From assembly GCF_900240305.1 (NCBI RefSeq), contig NZ_LT964854.1, positions 620,001 to 684,000 on the forward strand: a DNA stretch of 64,000 nucleotides, given 5' to 3'. Within the stretch, counting starts at the first letter, position 1. Each line of letters opens with the position of its first letter. The translations under genes were made by a program, and so were the position numbers. This DNA comes from Ottowia massiliensis. GTDB lineage: Bacteria > Pseudomonadota > Gammaproteobacteria > Burkholderiales > Burkholderiaceae_C. Positions 42,094 to 50,607 of this stretch are shown here, piece by piece. The notes beneath the pieces were generated by a model that did not search any database, was not told the origin of the DNA, and saw only the letters and a list, made by a program, of their open reading frames with translations.

Positions 42094-42219
42094 GGCAGGC
42101 AAGGGAACGGAAAGCAGGCGCGGATTGTGTGCCTGTTGCAAGCAGGGCTTTTGTGTAAAAACATGTTGCATAAAATCACCCGCCACCGCTTTTGTTCAAC
42201 CTTCTTGCCTTTCTCAACC

Positions 42220-42561
42220 ATGTCAATGCCAAGACTTTCCCTGGCGGCCGCAGCCGCCCTGGCGTGCGCTCTTTCAGCCTGCGCCTCCATCACGCCTGAA
42301 GCCCGCCGGGTCATGGTGTATTCGGAAAACAACCGGCTGCTGGATCGCTGCCAGCAGCTCGGCCCCGTCTCCGCTGAAGTGTCAGAGATGAATATGCTCA
42401 CGCTGGAAGAAGCCATCCAGCAGGCCAAAAACGATTTGCGCCACCAGGCCGCCACGCGCTACAAGGCCGATGCCGTGGTGCTGGTGAATACCGATATCAC
42501 GCAGTCTTTTCTGGTGCGGCATGCCACGCTTCAGGGCGTGGCGCTCAAGTGCCATCCGTAA
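42220..42561 (+). CDS. small lipoprotein (DUF4156-like)
   Basis: 113 residues. M-S-M-P-R-L-S-L-A-A-A-A-A-L-A-C-A-L-S-A-C-A: lipoprotein signal with lipobox Cys near residue 21. The mature part (V-M-V-Y-S-E-N-N-R-L-L-D-R-C, A-K-N-D-L-R-H-Q-A-A-T-R-Y-K-A-D-A-V-V-L) matches the short DUF4156 type, which carries a conserved Cys pair. Role unknown. It ends 22 bases before the ATG of the poly-G gene. Confidence 0.85.
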   Translation: MSMPRLSLAAAAALACALSACASITPEARRVMVYSENNRLLDRCQQLGPVSAEVSEMNMLTLEEAIQQAKNDLRHQAATRYKADAVVLVNTDITQSFLVRHATLQGVALKCHP

Positions 42562-42583
42562 CCGGGCCTGAAAGAAGAACGCC

Positions 42584-44492
42584 ATGCCGGATTTTTCAAA
42601 TTCAAGCCAGGAGCGCCTTTTCACCGTCACTGTCAGCTATTCGGCTGAAGCGCTTCGCCGGGGGGGGGGGGGAACATTATGAAAACCTCTCTGCGCAATT
42701 GCAATCCAAGGCTGCTCTCAGCGAAGAAAAAGCGCTGCTGCTGACGCAGCGCCTGAAGTCTGCGCCCTATGTGGTGATTGGCAAGAAAACGCCGGAGAGC
42801 AAGGCCCGCGACTTGCAAAAGCGGCTGGAGTCCGTGGGCCTGCGCGTGGAGCTGGAGCCGGTTCTAAGTCTGGCCGCCAAGCTGGACGAGCTGCAATGCC
42901 CCGCCTGCGACAAATACGTGGTTCTGACTGCGCAGCGCCAGTGCCCGGCCTGCGGTGCGTATGTGGACAAGGTGTCTTCCCTGCACGTGCTGCGTAAAAA
43001 AATTGAGCGGGAGGAGCGCAAAGCCATCGAAAACGGCCTGGCCGCCAGCGCCAACCGCGAAAAGGGCCTGGAAATGGCCCGGCTGGAAAAACGCCTGCGC
43101 GAGCAGATTCGCGCGGAGCTGATGAAGGAAATGGGGCTGGACCCCAGGCGCCAGCGGCAGCGCATCTTCTTCCAGGCGGGCCTCGCGCTGCTGGCCGCCG
43201 TGGCTTTCGTGAGCGCAGGCTACGGCTACGCCCGCTACCAGAAGGGCGCGCCGCCCGATGAGCGCACCGCGCTGGCGCTGGCCCGCCAGCTCACGCCCGA
43301 AGAATGGCACCGTGAAGACGTGCTGACCAATCAGGCCCTGGCCGCCACGCAGGGCCTGGGGCCGCAGCCCGCCAGCAGCGCGGTGGAGCTGCTGGCCGCA
43401 AGCGGCGGCGAAGCCAGCCTGGCGGCCGCACCCATGGCGGAATACGAAGCCAGCCAGGGCGGCAACCACGCCTGGCGCGACGCCTTCCGCCAGCTGCCTG
43501 AGCCACAGCGGCTGCAAATCATTGGCCGCGTAGCCAATGACATGGCGCGCGCCGGACAGGCGGGCCGCGCCATGCAGGCGCTGCAAAGCTTGCCGGACAG
43601 CCCTGGCCTGCGAGCGCTGAAGCTGGGCTTGCAAGCCGCCGTGCTGGCCCGCAACCCGGACAGCCGCGATCTGGCTGCTTTGCAAACGCTGCAAAGGCAA
43701 ATCCAGGCTCTGCCCGGCGCTTTTGAGCGGGCGCAAGCATGGCTGGCCGCCTACCGCCAACTCTCGCTCGCGCAGCCTGCCTTCTACGAGCAAAACGCGG
43801 CTTTTGCCAACGAGGCGCAGGCAGCCCTGCGCGACGCGCCAGCGCCGCACAAAACGATGCTGCAAGAGCAGTTGCGAATAGCCCGCGCCGAAGCCCTGCA
43901 AAGCCACATTGCCTGGCTGGCCCGCCAGGGCCGCTGGAATGAAGCGCAAAGGCAGTTCGAGCAGATGCGCTATGCCGCCGCCGGAACGGATGCCAGCGCG
44001 CCCGTGCAAATCAGCCTGCTGGCCCAGCACGCGCTGGCGGCGCGCAAGCTGGGCCTGCTGCGCGAGGAAGAAGAGCTGATGAACCGCCTGCCCGTTCCGC
44101 TTTCCAGGGCGATGGAATCAGGCCAATGGCCTGCCGCCCTGGATGCGCTGCGCCCTTGGGCGCGCGGCGGCAACTGGCCCGCCGCGCCGCGCATGCAGGC
44201 CGCCTTGCGGGCCGTCAGGGAGCAGATCGACCGGCTGCCTGCCGCCAGCAAGGCGCAGGCTCTTGCGCGGCTGGCCCTGCTCGACTACGAAGCGGGCGAG
44301 CGCAAGCAGGGCATGGAAACGGAGCGGCAATTTCGCCAGGCGCTGTCGCAGGCGGGCGGCGCGGCAGCGGAGGAGCAGGTGCGCTTTCTGGTGGAAAGCG
44401 GCCTGGTCTTCGCCGAACGCGCACGGCATGCCGGCGCGCTGGCCGAGGCCGAAGCCTGGCTGCGCAGCGTGGGGCTGGTGGTGTTGCGCTGA
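42584..44492 (+). CDS. zinc-ribbon, single-TM membrane protein interrupted by a poly-G frameshift
   Basis: ATG at 42584 opens M-P-D-F-S-N-S-S-Q-E-R-L-F-T-V-T-V and then runs into 13 Gs (42660-42672). In the given sequence this frame stops a few codons later (G-G-G-G-T-L-stop). Loss of one G, or gain of two, joins it to the long downstream frame (E-H-Y-E-N-L-S-A-Q-L). That frame holds a ribosomal L12-like helical domain, a zinc ribbon C-P-A-C ... C-P-A-C, a coiled region, one membrane segment (F-F-Q-A-G-L-A-L-L-A-A-V-A-F) and about 400 Ala-rich helical residues, probably periplasmic. A GTG at 42549 opens the same long frame without crossing into the ATG frame. Function unknown. Confidence 0.7.
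42660..42672 (+). repeat. 13-base poly-G tract within coding sequence
   Basis: Uninterrupted G13 about 76 bases after the ATG. Tracts of this length in a start-proximal position are a classic slipped-strand site; a sequencing miscount is the other explanation. Confidence 0.85.
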
Positions 44493-44549
44493 GGGTCTGT
44501 TCAAGGCCTGGCCGCGCGCTTGGCCAGCGGGAAGGACTGTCTCACTGGC

Positions 44550-44641
44550 TTATTTCGCTACCGTATCCATAGCATGATGTCTTAGTGGAAACTGCGCTAG
44601 GCGGCATTCATACCCCCTCAAATTCGCTCCTGTTTTTGATG
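44550..44641 (+). repeat. intergenic element copy 16 (forward)
   Basis: TTATTTCGCTACCGTATCC; AGCATGATGTCTTAGTGGAA; AAATTCGCTCCTGTTTTTG. Between two co-directional genes; the 44493-44788 gap shows nothing else. Confidence 0.92.
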
Positions 44642-44788
44642 GCATAGACAGGCGGCCGCACCCCACAGTCCCTGCCCGCCCGGCATGCGCGGGCGGGCCG
44701 CGCCGGTAGCATTGGGCCTTTTGCCAAAAGATGGGGCCGGCAGCGCGCAAAGCCGCCTTCTGCGCCTCATTTCCCGGGAAAGCCATTC

Positions 44789-46288
44789 ATGCCATTCACC
44801 TGGACTGACCCCACGGTCATCATGTTCGCCGTTTATCTGGCCGCCATGCTTGGCATTGGCGCGCTGGGCTATCTGAGCACCAAGAATTTGTCGGACTACA
44901 TCCTGGGCGGGCGCAGCCTGGGCAGCGTGGTCACGGCGCTGTCGGCGGGCGCATCCGACATGAGCGGCTGGCTGCTGATGGGGCTACCGGGCGCGGTGTA
45001 TCTGTCGGGGCTGTCAGAGTCATGGATTGCCATTGGCCTGATTGCGGGCGCCTGGCTGAACTGGCGGCTGGTGGCGGGCCGCCTGCGCCTGTACACCGAG
45101 CGCGCGGGCAACGCGCTGACGCTGCCGGACTATTTCGCGCACCGCTTTGAAGACGAGAACAACATCCTGCGCATCGTCACGGCGATGGTCATTCTGGTTT
45201 TCTTCACGGTGTACTGCGCCTCGGGCGTGGTGGCGGGCGCGCGCCTGTTCGAGAACATGTTCGGCATGCCTTATGAAACGGCGCTGTGGGTGGGGGCGCT
45301 GTGCACCATTGCCTACGTGTTCGTGGGCGGCTTTCTGGCCGTGAGCTGGACGGACACCATTCAGGCGGCCATGATGATCACGGCGCTGCTGCTGGCGCCC
45401 GTCATCGCTTACCTGGCCGTGCAGGGCCAGTTGCAGCCGGGGCAGGACTGGCACAGCCTCATTGACGCCGACAAGTTCGACCTTTTCAAGGGGCAGACGG
45501 CCATCGGCATCCTCTCCTTGGCCGCCTGGGGGCTGGGCTACTTCGGCCAGCCGCACATTCTGGTGCGCTTCATGGCCGCCGCCTCGGTGCGGCACATTCC
45601 CAACGCCCGCCGCATCGGCATGACCTGGATGGTGCTGTGCCTGGGCGGCGCGGTGGCCGTGGGCTTTGTGGGCATTGCCTACTTCGCCGTCAGCCCGGCG
45701 GGCGCGGATGCCGTCAATGCCAATGCCGAAACCGTGTTCATGGAGCTGGCCAAGCAGCTGTTCAACCCGTGGATTGCGGGCGCGCTGCTGGCGGCCATTC
45801 TGGCGGCGGTGATGAGCACGCTCTCATGCCAGCTGCTCGTGTGCTCCAGCGCGCTGACGGAAGACATCTACCGCACCTTCTTGCGCAAGCAAGCAAGCCA
45901 GAAGGAGCTGGTGTGGTTTGGCCGCGCGATGGTGCTGGTGGTCGCGCTGATCGCCATTTCAATCGCCCGCAATCCCGAATCACGCGTGCTCGGCATGGTC
46001 AGCTACGCGTGGGCGGGCTTTGGCGCAGCTTTTGGCCCCGTCATCATCCTCTCGCTCTTTTGCAGCCGCATCACGCGCGACGGCGCGCTGGCGGGCATCG
46101 TCACAGGCGCGGTCACCGTGCTGGTGTGGAAGCAGTTCGGCTGGTTCGGCCTGTATGAAATCGTGCCCGGCTTCATCCTCGGCTGGGCCGCCACGCTTGG
46201 CGTCAGCCGTCTGGGCCGGCCCTCAGCCGCCATGCTGCAAACCCATGCCGGCGTCGAGCAGGAGCTGGCGCGCCTGCAAGTTCATTAA
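44789..46288 (+). CDS. putP: sodium/proline symporter PutP
   Basis: 499 residues, about thirteen transmembrane segments. D-Y-I-L-G-G-R-S-L-G near residue 36, S-A-G-A-S-D-M-S-G-W-L-L-M-G-L-P-G and L-P-D-Y-F-A-H-R-F are typical of PutP in the sodium:solute symporter family, including residues of the sodium site. It imports proline. The TAA stop (46286-46288) is directly followed by the terminal inverted repeat of an IS-type element, so any natural terminator has been displaced about 2.9 kb downstream. Confidence 0.95.
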   Translation: MPFTWTDPTVIMFAVYLAAMLGIGALGYLSTKNLSDYILGGRSLGSVVTALSAGASDMSGWLLMGLPGAVYLSGLSESWIAIGLIAGAWLNWRLVAGRLRLYTERAGNALTLPDYFAHRFEDENNILRIVTAMVILVFFTVYCASGVVAGARLFENMFGMPYETALWVGALCTIAYVFVGGFLAVSWTDTIQAAMMITALLLAPVIAYLAVQGQLQPGQDWHSLIDADKFDLFKGQTAIGILSLAAWGLGYFGQPHILVRFMAAASVRHIPNARRIGMTWMVLCLGGAVAVGFVGIAYFAVSPAGADAVNANAETVFMELAKQLFNPWIAGALLAAILAAVMSTLSCQLLVCSSALTEDIYRTFLRKQASQKELVWFGRAMVLVVALIAISIARNPESRVLGMVSYAWAGFGAAFGPVIILSLFCSRITRDGALAGIVTGAVTVLVWKQFGWFGLYEIVPGFILGWAATLGVSRLGRPSAAMLQTHAGVEQELARLQVH

Positions 46289-46641
46289 GAACGTGTTCAC
46301 AGTCTTCGTAGCAGGACTCCCAAGAAAGCCAAAACGACCATTTGCAGACTGGTACTCAACTTACGCTCGCAGTTTTTCCAAAGCCGCCTATTCTTTTCCA
46401 ACCAGGAAAAGCTGCGCTCTACTACCCATCGCTTCGGCAATACTGCAAAACGGTGCAATTCGTTTCGTTTGGCAATCTCTACCTCCGCACCAATCAACGC
46501 TTGTACCGACGAAGCAAATGCCTTACCCGTGTAACCACCGTCAGCAAGGACTTTTTGTACCGCCCCAAGATTATCCTTGTCACGTTCCAATGCCAGCAGA
46601 CAGCCTTTTCTATCCGTGACATCCGCCGTCGTCACCCCCAA
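46289..46641 (-). pseudogene. truncated IS5-family transposase (C-terminal remnant)
   Basis: On the minus strand it codes the last 114 residues of a DDE transposase (T-T-A-D-V-T-D-R-K-G-C ... L-A-D-G-G-Y-T-G ... W-V-V-E-R-S-F-S-W-L-E-K), almost identical to the complete copy at 48349-49138 but with several base changes. It breaks off near 46641. The stretch 46642-46788 has no gene and is AT-richer. Confidence 0.88.
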
Positions 46642-46788
46642 ATCCTCATTTTAAGGGCATTTACCGACGGACGGGCGCTTCCCCTGTATGTATTTAAGGC
46701 CTTTAAACATACAGCTAAAGCGCCCTTACGCAGGTAAGGGCGCGTGAGGCTTTAGCCGAACAACCGCCAGTATGTATTTATATCTGCA

Positions 46789-47802
46789 TTAAACCCAGCC
46801 GTTGGCCCGGTACCAATTAACGGTATCGGCCAGGGTCTCCCGGAGCGGGCGGAAAGTCGCGTCCAGTTCCCGCTCGCTCTTTTCGTGGCTGAAGCGGGTG
46901 CGGTCGTATTGGTTGGCCAATTCCCGCACGGTGGCGCGGCTCAACAGCACCGGCCGCTTCGTCAGCCAATGATAGCTCTCGTTGAGGGCGGCCAGCAGCC
47001 GCAGCAGGGCAAAGGGAACGGTTCTCTTCGGCATGGCCACCCCGCTAACGGCTGCCAGCTCCGCCATCAGCTCGCCCATTTCCAGGTGGCGGCCGGCGGC
47101 CAGGTAGGCTTCACCGCGGCGCCCCTTCTCCAGGGCTAACAGCTGGTGCTCGGCCACGTCGCGGGCGTCCACCACGCTAAAGCTGGCCCGCATAACCCCC
47201 GGCAATTTACCCCGGAGAAAATCCAAGATGAATTGGCCGGCGGCGGTGGGGCCCATGTCCGCCGGGGCGAACATCCAGCCCGGCAGCACGAAGCAGGCGA
47301 ACAGGTCCGGGTGGCCGGCGAGAAATTCCCGCACGGCGCCGTCGCTGAAGATTTTGCTGCGGTAATAGTCATCGCTGGCCTGGCGGAGGTCGCGGCCCAT
47401 GGTCTCGTCGATGACCGCGCCCCGGTCGCCGTAGAGCACGGCAATGCTGGAGGTGTGCACCAGGCGGCGAATGCCGGCCCGGTAGGCCCGCTCCAGCAGG
47501 TCGCTGGTGCCCTTAACGTTGCTGGCGTAAAGCATTGGCCAGTGCTGGCCGCCCTTGAGGGCGTCGCGGAAATAGGCGGCGGTGTGGAAAAGCCCATCGC
47601 AGCCGGCCAGGGCCGCATCATAGCTGTCCGGTTGCAGCAGGTCGCCCTCGACGAAGTTAATGGGCAGGTCGGCGAACATTTGCTGCGCCTTCGCCCGGCT
47701 CCGCACCAGGGCGGAAACCTTAACGTTGCGGGCGACCAGAGCGCGCACCAGGTGATTGCCCAGCAGGCCGGTGGCGCCAGTTACAAAAGCGTGTTTTAAC
47801 AT
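46789..47802 (-). CDS. NAD-dependent epimerase/dihydroflavonol reductase-like SDR
   Basis: 337 residues. N-terminal V-T-G-A-T-G-L-L-G-N-H-L (extended-SDR Rossmann loop), H-T-A-A-Y-F-R-D near residue 72, and T-S-S-I-A-V-L-Y-G-D followed by Y-Y-R-S-K for the catalytic Ser/Tyr/Lys. This resembles the dihydroflavonol-4-reductase/HpnA group; the substrate is not known. It lies 95 bases downstream of an ArsR-type gene on the same strand and inside the composite element. A palindrome in front of it is a possible repressor site. Confidence 0.87.
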   Translation of the reverse strand: MLKHAFVTGATGLLGNHLVRALVARNVKVSALVRSRAKAQQMFADLPINFVEGDLLQPDSYDAALAGCDGLFHTAAYFRDALKGGQHWPMLYASNVKGTSDLLERAYRAGIRRLVHTSSIAVLYGDRGAVIDETMGRDLRQASDDYYRSKIFSDGAVREFLAGHPDLFACFVLPGWMFAPADMGPTAAGQFILDFLRGKLPGVMRASFSVVDARDVAEHQLLALEKGRRGEAYLAAGRHLEMGELMAELAAVSGVAMPKRTVPFALLRLLAALNESYHWLTKRPVLLSRATVRELANQYDRTRFSHEKSERELDATFRPLRETLADTVNWYRANGWV

Positions 47803-47822
47803 AAGATCCTCATTGGTTTACA

Positions 47823-47840
47823 GGTTTAAGAATTTGAACC
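47823..47840. promoter_or_regulatory. imperfect palindrome upstream of the SDR gene, candidate ArsR operator
   Basis: GGTTTAAGAATTTGAACC agrees with its own reverse complement at 12 of 18 positions. It lies 21 bases before the SDR start codon. Its left arm AGGTTTAAGAAT also occurs directly before the arsR-type start (48225-48236). Confidence 0.6.
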
Positions 47841-47897
47841 TTTTCTCCTAAGAAAAACCCTGATAAATCAGGGCATTGGCCACGAATGGTCGCGGCG

Positions 47898-48224
47898 CTA
47901 ATCCGAGTTAGTGTGCTCGCAGCTGCCCAGGCTGGCCAGCAGCCGCTGGAGCAGAGCGATGGAATAGTCCAGGGCCGCCGAGTAATAGCGCTCCTTGCCC
48001 TGCTGTTCCACCTGCACCATGCCCGCCACCAGCATGAGCTTGAGATGGTGGGAAATGGCCGGCCGCGACAGGTGCAGGCGCTCGGTTAAACCATTGACGT
48101 TCATGGGCCCCTGGCTCTGGAGCAGCTCCAGGATTTTGTGGCGGTTCTCATCGCTGAGGATGAAAAAAGTGGGAATGCACTCCCGCATAATTTCCATGGT
48201 TTGTTGGCTCATGCTATTGTCCAT
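47898..48224 (-). CDS. ArsR-family winged-helix transcriptional regulator
   Basis: 108 residues. The helix-turn-helix is L-T-E-R-L-H-L-S-R-P-A-I-S-H-H-L-K-L near residues 46-63, and E-Q-Q-G-K-E-R-Y-Y-S follows as the wing. The ArsR metal-binding C-x-C-x-x-D motif in the recognition helix is absent; the only Cys are at residue 16 and near the C-terminus (G-S-C-E-H-T), so a non-metal or redox signal is possible. It is expected to repress itself and the SDR gene. Start at 48224, with a second Met four codons later; neither has a clear SD. Confidence 0.88.
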   Translation of the reverse strand: MDNSMSQQTMEIMRECIPTFFILSDENRHKILELLQSQGPMNVNGLTERLHLSRPAISHHLKLMLVAGMVQVEQQGKERYYSAALDYSIALLQRLLASLGSCEHTNSD

Positions 48225-48236
48225 AGGTTTAAGAAT
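48225..48236. promoter_or_regulatory. shared motif abutting the arsR-type start
   Basis: AGGTTTAAGAAT, identical to the left arm of the palindrome at 47823. It touches the start codon, as expected for an autorepression half-site, although the right arm is not conserved here. Confidence 0.5.
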
Positions 48237-48307
48237 GTGGACGAATTCTAGCGGCTTACTAAGCTGAATTCAAGACTTACCACGGCCCGTCGGTAAATTA
48301 AGGCTAA

Positions 48308-49146
48308 GAACGTGTTCATTGTCTCAGCCTCTGCTGTAAACAATCGGCATGAACAGAAAAACCTACCCAAGCGATATCAGTCGCGAGCAATTTGCGCCTC
48401 TCCTTCCCCTGCTGGAAAGTGCCCGTAAACGCACAGCGCCACGCCAGGTGGACTTGTACGATGTCTCGTGCCATTTTCTATCTGCAACGCACTGGCTGCT
48501 CCTGGCGCGCTTTGCCGGGCGATTTCCCTAAATGGCGCACCGTGCATTCCTACTTCCAGAGATGGACTGAGCCACGCGAGAGTGGCATCAGCATCCTTGA
48601 GGAAGCATTAAAAAATCAGGTAGTTGCGGAGCGCCGCAAGCAGGGGCACCATGAAGCAACCATTTTCCTGATTATTGATGCGCAGAGTGTGAAGAACACG
48701 GATACCGCCATGGAAAAAGGCTGCGATGCGGGCAAAAAGGTTAGCGGTATCAAGCGGCATATAGCGGTTGACACGCAAGGTTTGCCGCATGCCCTTGCGG
48801 TAACGACGGCGGATGTTACGGATAGAAAAGGTTGCCTGCTAGCCTTGGAACGTGACAGGGATAACCTTGGCGCGGTACAAAAACTCCTTGCTGACGGTGG
48901 TTACACGGGCAAGGCATTTGCTTCGTCGGTACAAGCGTTGATTGGTGCGGAGGTAGAGATTGCCAAACGAAACGAATTGCACCGTTTTGCAGTATTGCCG
49001 AAGCGATGGGTAGTAGAGCGCAGCTTTTCCTGGTTGGAAAAGAACAGGCGGCTTTGGAAAAACTGCGAGCGTAAGTTGAGTACCAGTCTGCAAATGGTAG
49101 CTTTGGCTTTCTTGGGAGTCCTGCTACGAAGACTATGAACACGTTC
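48308..49146 (+). mobile_element. complete IS5-family insertion sequence (839 bp)
   Basis: Terminal inverted repeat GAACGTGTTCAT at both ends (48308 rightward, 49146 leftward), flanked by TAA on each side (48305-48307 and 49147-49149). A 3-bp TNA-type duplication matches the IS1031-like group of the IS5 family. It contains one transposase gene in two overlapping frames. Confidence 0.88.
48349..49138 (+). CDS. IS5-family DDE transposase in two overlapping frames
   Basis: The first frame (48349-48531) codes the N-terminus M-N-R-K-T-Y-P-S-D-I-S-R-E-Q-F and stops at TAA after TTT-CCC. The second frame, shifted +1, runs from 48392 to 49138 and carries the catalytic part: D in I-I-D-A-Q-S-V-K-N-T, D in L-A-D-G-G-Y-T-G and E in W-V-V-E-R-S-F-S-W. 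The sequence CCC-TAA at the junction allows a +1 slip to CCT-AAA, giving G-D-F-P-K-W-R-T. Programmed frameshifting is known in the IS5 family, so the element may be active; a simple mutation is the alternative. Confidence 0.85.
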
Positions 49147-49342
49147 TAAGGGCCTGCCGGCTTTCACGCCAGCCTGCGCCCCGCTGCGGGAGCAGGTTCA
49201 ATGCGAGGCCCATACGTTTTGAAACTGCTGTTGCGCCTGGCCTGTGCACCGCTTCAGGCGTTCTCGCGTTCAATTGCTGCATGCATTTGCGGCCTGCGCC
49301 GCATGATTTTTCTGATGTTCTCTACGCGAAAGGAGATGCGAA

Positions 49343-49711
49343 ATGAGAATGCTGAAGCTGCTTTGGGCTTTGCCTCTGGGCCTGGCGACGCTGGGCGCGG
49401 CGCATGCGCGCGGCAACGATGTGTACTGGTCAGTGGACGTTGGCTCGCCCGGCCTGTCGGTCGGCGTGGGCAATGCGCCCCGCGTGTACGCGCCGCCTGT
49501 TTACGTTGCGCCGCCGCCCGTGTATGTGCCGCCGCCACCCGTTTACGTGCCGCCGCCGCGTCCCACGGTGTACGTGCAGCCTGCGCCGCCGCCCGTCGTG
49601 GTGTATGAGCCTCCTTACGGCGGCCCGTACTACGGCCAGCCCTATGGCGGCGGGCGCTACCACTATTGGCAGCCCACGCGGGCGGAAGCCAAATCAGGCA
49701 AGTCGAACTGA
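49343..49711 (+). CDS. secreted PXPV-repeat protein
   Basis: 122 residues. Signal peptide ending A-A-H-A-R, then P-P-V-Y-V-(A/P)-P-P repeated about four times (residues 50-85) and a Gly/Tyr-rich end with Y-Y-G-Q-P-Y-G-G-G. This is the PXPV repeat pattern found in periplasmic or surface proteins of Burkholderiales, of unknown role. AAAGGAG is seven bases upstream of the ATG. Downstream is a strong terminator, so it is a single-gene unit. Confidence 0.85.
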   Translation: MRMLKLLWALPLGLATLGAAHARGNDVYWSVDVGSPGLSVGVGNAPRVYAPPVYVAPPPVYVPPPPVYVPPPRPTVYVQPAPPPVVVYEPPYGGPYYGQPYGGGRYHYWQPTRAEAKSGKSN

Positions 49712-49743
49712 AAACTCCGCCGCCTGCTCTTGGCGGGCCGCGC

Positions 49744-49780
49744 AAAAAGGCCGTGAAGCTGCGGGCTTCACGGCCTTTTT
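49744..49780 (+). terminator. terminator after the PXPV gene
   Basis: AAAAAGGCCGTGAAGC pairs with GCTTCACGGCCTTTTT around a short GC loop. The stem is long and flanked by A-runs and T-runs, so it can also act in reverse. Confidence 0.9.
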
Positions 49781-49857
49781 GTGTGTGCGCCCGGCACAAT
49801 CGCGCCTTTTGCCGTTCATTTCAGGAGTCGGGCGCGCCCCTGCCGCACCCAGCTTTC

Positions 49858-50514
49858 ATGACTGACCTTGATGCTTTGCAGCCCCTCTCGCCCCTGTGGG
49901 CGGGCCGCCTGTATTTGATGCTGGAGCTGATGGCCACGCTGGCTTTCGCCCTTTCGGGCGTGCTGGAGGCGGCGCGCAAGCGGCTGGACATGGTGGGCGT
50001 GGTGGTGGTGGCCTTCGCGGCCGCCTTTGGCGGCGGCACGCTGCGCGATCTGCTGCTGGATCACCGCCCTTTTTTCTGGGTGCAGGACACCTTTTTTCTG
50101 TGGCTGGTCATCGTGGTGTGCGCCGCCGCCATGCTGTTCATGCGCCAGCATCATTTGCAGCCGACCGAGCGCGCCATTGTCTGGCCCGATGCCATTGGCC
50201 TAGGCCTGTTCACCGTGATTGGCGAAGAGCGCGCGCTGGCGCTGGGCCAGCCCGCGCTGGTGGCGGTGATGATGGGCGTGATCACCAGCGTGTTTGGCGG
50301 CGTGCTGCGCGATGTGCTTTGCAACGAAGTGCCGCGCGCCCTGGCCGATCACCGCCCTTACGCGCTCTGGGCTTTCGCGGGCGGCTGGCTTTACTGGGCG
50401 CTGCGGCTGGCGCTGCCCGTCTGGCTGTGCATCAGCGTGGGCGTGACGGCCATCGCGGGGCTGCGCCTTCTGTCCGTCTGGCGCGACTGGCGCCTGCCCG
50501 CCTGGCGGCAGTAG
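49858..50514 (+). CDS. trimeric intracellular cation (TRIC)/UPF0126 family membrane protein
   Basis: 218 residues with about seven transmembrane segments and two copies of the glycine-transporter-type half-domain: F-A-L-S-G-V-L-E-A-A-R-K-R-L-D with F-G-G-G-T-L-R-D-L-L-L near residue 60, and the second-half F-G-G-V-L-R-D-V-L-C-N-E-V-P near 145. Members of the YicG/YadS type are cation channels or proposed glycine carriers. It starts 77 bases after the PXPV terminator. Confidence 0.9.
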   Translation: MTDLDALQPLSPLWAGRLYLMLELMATLAFALSGVLEAARKRLDMVGVVVVAFAAAFGGGTLRDLLLDHRPFFWVQDTFFLWLVIVVCAAAMLFMRQHHLQPTERAIVWPDAIGLGLFTVIGEERALALGQPALVAVMMGVITSVFGGVLRDVLCNEVPRALADHRPYALWAFAGGWLYWALRLALPVWLCISVGVTAIAGLRLLSVWRDWRLPAWRQ

Positions 50515-50527
50515 CCTCACCCTCTGG

Positions 50528-50590
50528 TTTGCAAGCCAAATCGGCCTGAAGTCCTAGTGGAATGGGCGCAGGCAGCTATCAAAACAATAG
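50528..50590 (+). repeat. intergenic element copy 17 (partial, sub-family)
   Basis: Only the core is present: CGGCCTGAAGTCCTAGTGG, then GCGCAGGCAGCTATCAAAAC. The outer GCTCCT boxes are missing. It resembles the core of copy 5 and precedes uppP. Confidence 0.7.
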
Positions 50591-50607
50591 TAAAAGGAAC
50601 TCTCGCA

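Larger units (their letters stand above)
46289..49146. mobile_element. IS5-family composite element carrying arsR-SDR
   Basis: Both outer ends begin with the same inverted sequence GAACGTGTTCA followed by AGTCTTCGTAGCAGGAC, and both are flanked by TAA (46286-46288 and 49147-49149), as expected for a 3-bp target duplication. The left arm is a truncated IS (to about 46641), the right arm a complete one (48308-49146). Between them lie an ArsR-type repressor and an SDR gene with different base composition from the host. The target TAA is the putP stop codon. Confidence 0.75.
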
